Assembly: GCA_028691155.1 (NCBI GenBank)
Contig: JAQUZV010000071.1
Span: 1-8,862, forward strand
Direction of reading: 5' to 3'
DNA from: Victivallales bacterium
GTDB taxonomy: Bacteria > Verrucomicrobiota > Lentisphaeria > Victivallales > SZUA-371
Length of the DNA stretch: 8,862 nucleotides
This document shows positions 7,024 to 8,862 of this stretch, one piece after another (within the stretch, counting starts at the first letter, position 1; each line of letters opens with the position of its first letter). The notes beneath the pieces are model-generated. The model did not search any database and was not told the DNA's origin. It was given only the letters and a program-made list of their open reading frames with translations. Both the position numbers and the translations under genes were made by a program.

Positions 7024-7278
7024 TCAATTGTTGTCTTCATCGTCGAAGTCTTCGTCGAAGTCACCGTCGTCGAAATCCTCGTCGAAATCACCGTCGTCGA
7101 AATCTTCATCGAAATCGGCGGCAGCGTCCTCGTCCTCGTCCTCGTCTTTCCACTTCTGCCCGGCCTCCTCATCATCCCAAAATCCTTCCAGGTCATCATC
7201 CTCGACCATGAAGTCATGATCGTCGCGCCCATCGAAATCAACGTTGTCGTCTTCCTGTTCGTACCTGTTTCTTGCCAT
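7024..7278 (-). CDS. Small, extremely acidic Asp/Phe repeat protein of unknown function
   Basis: Predicted 84-aa protein, MARNRYEQEDDN onward; I do not recognise a family. About 45 of 84 residues are Asp or Glu and only five are Lys or Arg. It has two Trp residues in its middle (34, 43), an alternating KDEDEDED stretch (44-51), and ends in three tandem copies of the 9-residue unit DFDEDFDDG (55-81) before DNN. No signal peptide or membrane segment is seen, so it is probably cytosolic and disordered. The ATG at 7278 was chosen because AAGGAG lies 8 nt upstream; an in-frame ATG at 7299 has no such site. It begins 24 bp after the decarboxylase stop and precedes a strong terminator, so it is co-transcribed with the decarboxylase. 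Binding of cations or polyamines, or mimicry of nucleic acid, are guesses from composition. Low-complexity shadow coding is possible, but the ribosome site and operon position argue for a real gene. Confidence 0.75.
   Translation of the reverse strand: MARNRYEQEDDNVDFDGRDDHDFMVEDDDLEGFWDDEEAGQKWKDEDEDEDAAADFDEDFDDGDFDEDFDDGDFDEDFDDEDNN
7036..7116 (-). repeat. Three tandem 27-bp repeats inside the acidic protein gene
   Basis: Three adjacent 27-bp units each encode DFDEDFDDG (the last ends in E). The nucleotide copies vary at third codon positions, for example in the Asp and Phe codons, while the peptide is kept. This suggests selection on the peptide rather than very recent slippage. Copy number may vary between strains. 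Confidence 0.8.
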
Positions 7279-7286
7279 AACGGGAT

Positions 7287-7292
7287 CTCCTT
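7287..7292 (-). promoter_or_regulatory. Ribosome-binding site deciding the acidic protein start
   Basis: AAGGAG on the minus strand lies 8 nt before the ATG at 7278 and after the in-frame ATG at 7299. It therefore selects the shorter 84-residue form over the 91-residue one. Confidence 0.8.
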
Positions 7293-7302
7293 GCTGCATG
7301 CC

Positions 7303-8463
7303 TTAAATCACATATGTTTTCAAAGGCGGAAAACCATTAAATTCCACCGCACTGTAACTGCTGGTATAAGCCCCGGTGCTCAACCAGTAAAGGCGATCGC
7401 CGGCCGCCAGATTCAGCGGTAATTCATACTGGTATACTTCATACAGCGTATCGACGCTGTCACAGGTCGGACCGGCCAGAATCGTCTTTTCCTCCAAACC
7501 GTTCTTGGTCGAATAAATCGGATATTTGATCGATTCGTTCAGCGTTTCCATCAGTCCGTTGAACTTGCCCACATCGGTGTAGACCCAACGTTCAAGGGCC
7601 GTACGGGACTTGCGGGCAATCAGAACCACTTCGCTGACCAGCACCCCGGAATCGGCCACCAGTGAACGTCCGGGCTCGATAATGATCTCCGGCAGCTCAT
7701 CTTCAAAGTCTTCCCGTAAATAACGGGTGATTTCCTTGGCATAGGTTTCCAGATCATTGGTCTTTTCCAGATAATGGGCCGGAAAACCGCCGCCCATATT
7801 GATGCATTTGAGCTGGATGTCCTCTTCCTTGACCCAATCGAAAATATATTTGACCTTGGCAATGGCGGCATCCCAGGCGGCAATATCACGCTGCTGCGAG
7901 CCGACATGGAAAGAAATGCCGTAAGGGTCGAGACCGAGCTTCTGGGCCAGAACCAGCAAATCGTAGGCCATATCCGGCTGACAGCCGAACTTCCGCGACA
8001 ACGGCCAGTCGGCGGTCAGCACCCCTTCGGTCAGGATCCGGACGAACACCTTGGAACCCGGGGCCGCCTGGGCCACATTGCGCAGATCGGCTTCGCTGTC
8101 GGTAACGAACAGACGGACGCCGGACTCATAAAATTCCCGAATATGATTCGTCTTTTTGATGGTATTGCCGCAACTCAGCCGCTCCGGCTCCACGCCGAGC
8201 GACAACAATTTGCGCAACTCATAAATTGAAGCAACATCGAAGTGGGCGCCCAGTTCGTTGAGCATGGTAATAATTTCCGGAGCCGGATTCGACTTCACCG
8301 CGTAATAAATTTTCGCATAGGGAAGATGTTCGCGCAGCTCCTGATATTTCTGTCTGATAACATCCAGGAGGATCAGTTGAAAGGGGGTCTCCCGGTTTTC
8401 AGAGAAGGATATGACCTTGCTCCATTCCGCGTCGGTGAAAAAATCGTTAAGATTGATTTTCAA
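7303..8463 (-). CDS. Ornithine/lysine decarboxylase, PLP fold type III
   Basis: Predicted 386-aa PLP enzyme of the alanine-racemase-like fold (eukaryotic-type ornithine decarboxylase). It decarboxylates ornithine to putrescine and, in many bacterial members, lysine to cadaverine. The PLP lysine is K57 in YAVKSNP (54-60). HVGSQ (186-190), GGGFP (224-228) and EPGR (263-266) are PLP-phosphate and ring contacts. CDSVD (334-338) carries the catalytic Cys and substrate Asp supplied by the partner subunit, and GAYTSSYSAVEFNGF (364-378) is the C-terminal block. CDSVD and the C-terminal block favour ornithine/lysine over the carboxynorspermidine, diaminopimelate and arginine enzymes. The start is TTG at 8463 because no ATG occurs before the conserved domain; GGAG lies 10 nt upstream. 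A promoter precedes it (8506-8535) and the acidic protein gene follows by 24 bp. Whether ornithine or lysine is preferred cannot be read from the sequence. Confidence 0.92.
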   Translation of the reverse strand: MKINLNDFFTDAEWSKVISFSENRETPFQLILLDVIRQKYQELREHLPYAKIYYAVKSNPAPEIITMLNELGAHFDVASIYELRKLLSLGVEPERLSCGNTIKKTNHIREFYESGVRLFVTDSEADLRNVAQAAPGSKVFVRILTEGVLTADWPLSRKFGCQPDMAYDLLVLAQKLGLDPYGISFHVGSQQRDIAAWDAAIAKVKYIFDWVKEEDIQLKCINMGGGFPAHYLEKTNDLETYAKEITRYLREDFEDELPEIIIEPGRSLVADSGVLVSEVVLIARKSRTALERWVYTDVGKFNGLMETLNESIKYPIYSTKNGLEEKTILAGPTCDSVDTLYEVYQYELPLNLAAGDRLYWLSTGAYTSSYSAVEFNGFPPLKTYVI

Positions 8464-8505
8464 CTCTAACTTGCTCCAAATAAAAGAGGTTTCCCATTTT
8501 TTTAT

Positions 8506-8535
8506 ATTATCGAACGCCGAATTTTAGAGTGTGAA
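8506..8535 (-). promoter_or_regulatory. Promoter of the decarboxylase unit
   Basis: Minus-strand TTCACA (8530-8535) and GATAAT (8506-8511) each match the sigma70 consensus at five of six positions and are 18 bp apart. The predicted start near 8499 gives a leader of about 36 nt before the TTG at 8463. A 16-codon ATG ORF begins at 8497, almost at the predicted transcript end, and overlaps the decarboxylase start. Confidence 0.6.
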
Positions 8536-8563
8536 ACATGCCACAAGATGCTTACTATTCAAG

Positions 8564-8591
8564 TTGCAAAATAAGATTTTCCCGATATTAT
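8564..8591 (+). promoter_or_regulatory. Distal candidate promoter of the serine ammonia-lyase gene
   Basis: TTGCAA (8564-8569) and TATTAT (8586-8591) are 16 bp apart on the plus strand, with a predicted start near 8598. It points to the gene at 8733 with a long leader of about 135 nt. It lies back-to-back with the decarboxylase promoter. Confidence 0.45.
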
Positions 8592-8642
8592 TCCGATTTT
8601 TTCCCCCACCCGGAAAATTACCGCCTAAAATGAAAAGCCCGA

Positions 8643-8671
8643 TTGTTTTACGGGAATATCCGGATTATTAT
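8643..8671 (+). promoter_or_regulatory. Proximal candidate promoter of the serine ammonia-lyase gene
   Basis: TTGTTT (8643-8648) and TATTAT (8666-8671) are exactly 17 bp apart, with a predicted start near 8678, about 55 nt before the ATG at 8733. It is better spaced and nearer than the candidate at 8564. The two may act as tandem promoters. Confidence 0.5.
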
Positions 8672-8732
8672 TATCGACAGACGCCGATTGCGGCACCGGC
8701 ACCCGACGCCAATACAAGAGAAAGTTAAAAAT

Positions 8733-8862
8733 ATGAATTGCATCAGAACTTCCGTTTTCGACCTGTTCAAAATCGGTCCCGGCCCCTCCAGTTCCCATAC
8801 CAACGGACCGATGCGGGCCGCCGGACGTTTCGCCGCCGCCGCCGCCGCCCTGCCCCCCGCCA
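8733..8862 (+). CDS. sdaA: L-serine ammonia-lyase, N-terminal part (cut by window edge)
   Basis: Only the first 43 codons are inside the window; the gene runs past the right edge. The translation begins [20 protein letters not shown] and continues [13 protein letters not shown]. The block [21 protein letters not shown] is the hallmark start of iron-sulfur L-serine dehydratases (EC 4.3.1.17), which deaminate serine to pyruvate and ammonia; SSSHT belongs to the N-terminal beta domain. The [11 protein letters not shown] form is typical of single-chain enzymes. The ATG at 8733 gives exactly the family N-terminus; only a weak AAGAG-like ribosome site lies upstream. Residues 34-39 are six Ala encoded by a pure GCC run. 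It is divergent from the decarboxylase. Whether it is one chain or split into alpha and beta subunits cannot be seen here. Confidence 0.9.
   Translation, partial: MNCIRTSVFDLFKIGPGPSSSHTNGPMRAAGRFAAAAAALPPA

Noticed and set aside
6988..7299. Plus-strand Ser-rich ORF opposite the acidic protein
   Set aside because: It is the mirror of the repeated Asp/Glu codons (poly-Ser/Lys pattern), without a ribosome site; the minus-strand frame has one and fits the operon.
8531..8728. 65-aa GTG ORF ending 4 bp before the serine ammonia-lyase gene
   Set aside because: It has no ribosome site, no recognisable family, starts inside the opposite decarboxylase promoter, and both plus-strand promoter candidates lie downstream of its start.

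Overview
This 8.9 kb window looks like a chromosomal segment of a GC-rich, Gram-negative-type bacterium. It holds single-copy housekeeping genes with Shine-Dalgarno sites and sigma70-like promoters. Almost everything is on the minus strand, so genes run right to left; only the gene at the right edge is on the plus strand. The mix of a full-length RapA, a fold-III ornithine/lysine decarboxylase, an IS5-type transposase and a Bacteroides-like serine dehydratase N-terminus would fit a gut PVC-group bacterium such as Lentisphaerota (Victivallis-like). That placement is only an inference.

Layout from right to left. At the right edge is the start of an L-serine ammonia-lyase on the plus strand (8733 onward, cut by the window). 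A 269-bp divergent region with promoters for both directions separates it from unit 1. Unit 1 is an ornithine/lysine decarboxylase (8463-7303, TTG start) followed 24 bp later by a small, extremely acidic repeat protein (7278-7024), and it ends at a textbook intrinsic terminator (6965-6994). Unit 2 starts at a near-consensus promoter (6865-6893) with several nested repeats. It reads folB (dihydroneopterin aldolase), metG (methionyl-tRNA synthetase with a C-terminal tRNA-binding domain), rapA (SNF2-family RNA polymerase recycling ATPase) and nfo (endonuclease IV). rapA and nfo are only 24 bp apart and are very likely co-transcribed; the 233-bp folB-metG gap may hold further control elements. Further left lie a tRNA-Val(CAC) gene and, immediately downstream of it, the 5' end of an IS5-family transposase, cut by the left edge.

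Functionally, unit 1 makes putrescine and/or cadaverine and carries an unknown acidic partner. Unit 2 combines folate synthesis, charging of methionyl-tRNA, transcription recycling and repair of abasic sites. All the enzymes look intact, and their key catalytic or metal-binding residues are present. No CRISPR array, phage or defence system was seen. The least explained parts are the acidic Asp/Phe repeat protein tied to the decarboxylase, the leader regions of the decarboxylase and metG (each with a short ORF overlapping the real start), and the repeat-rich folB promoter.
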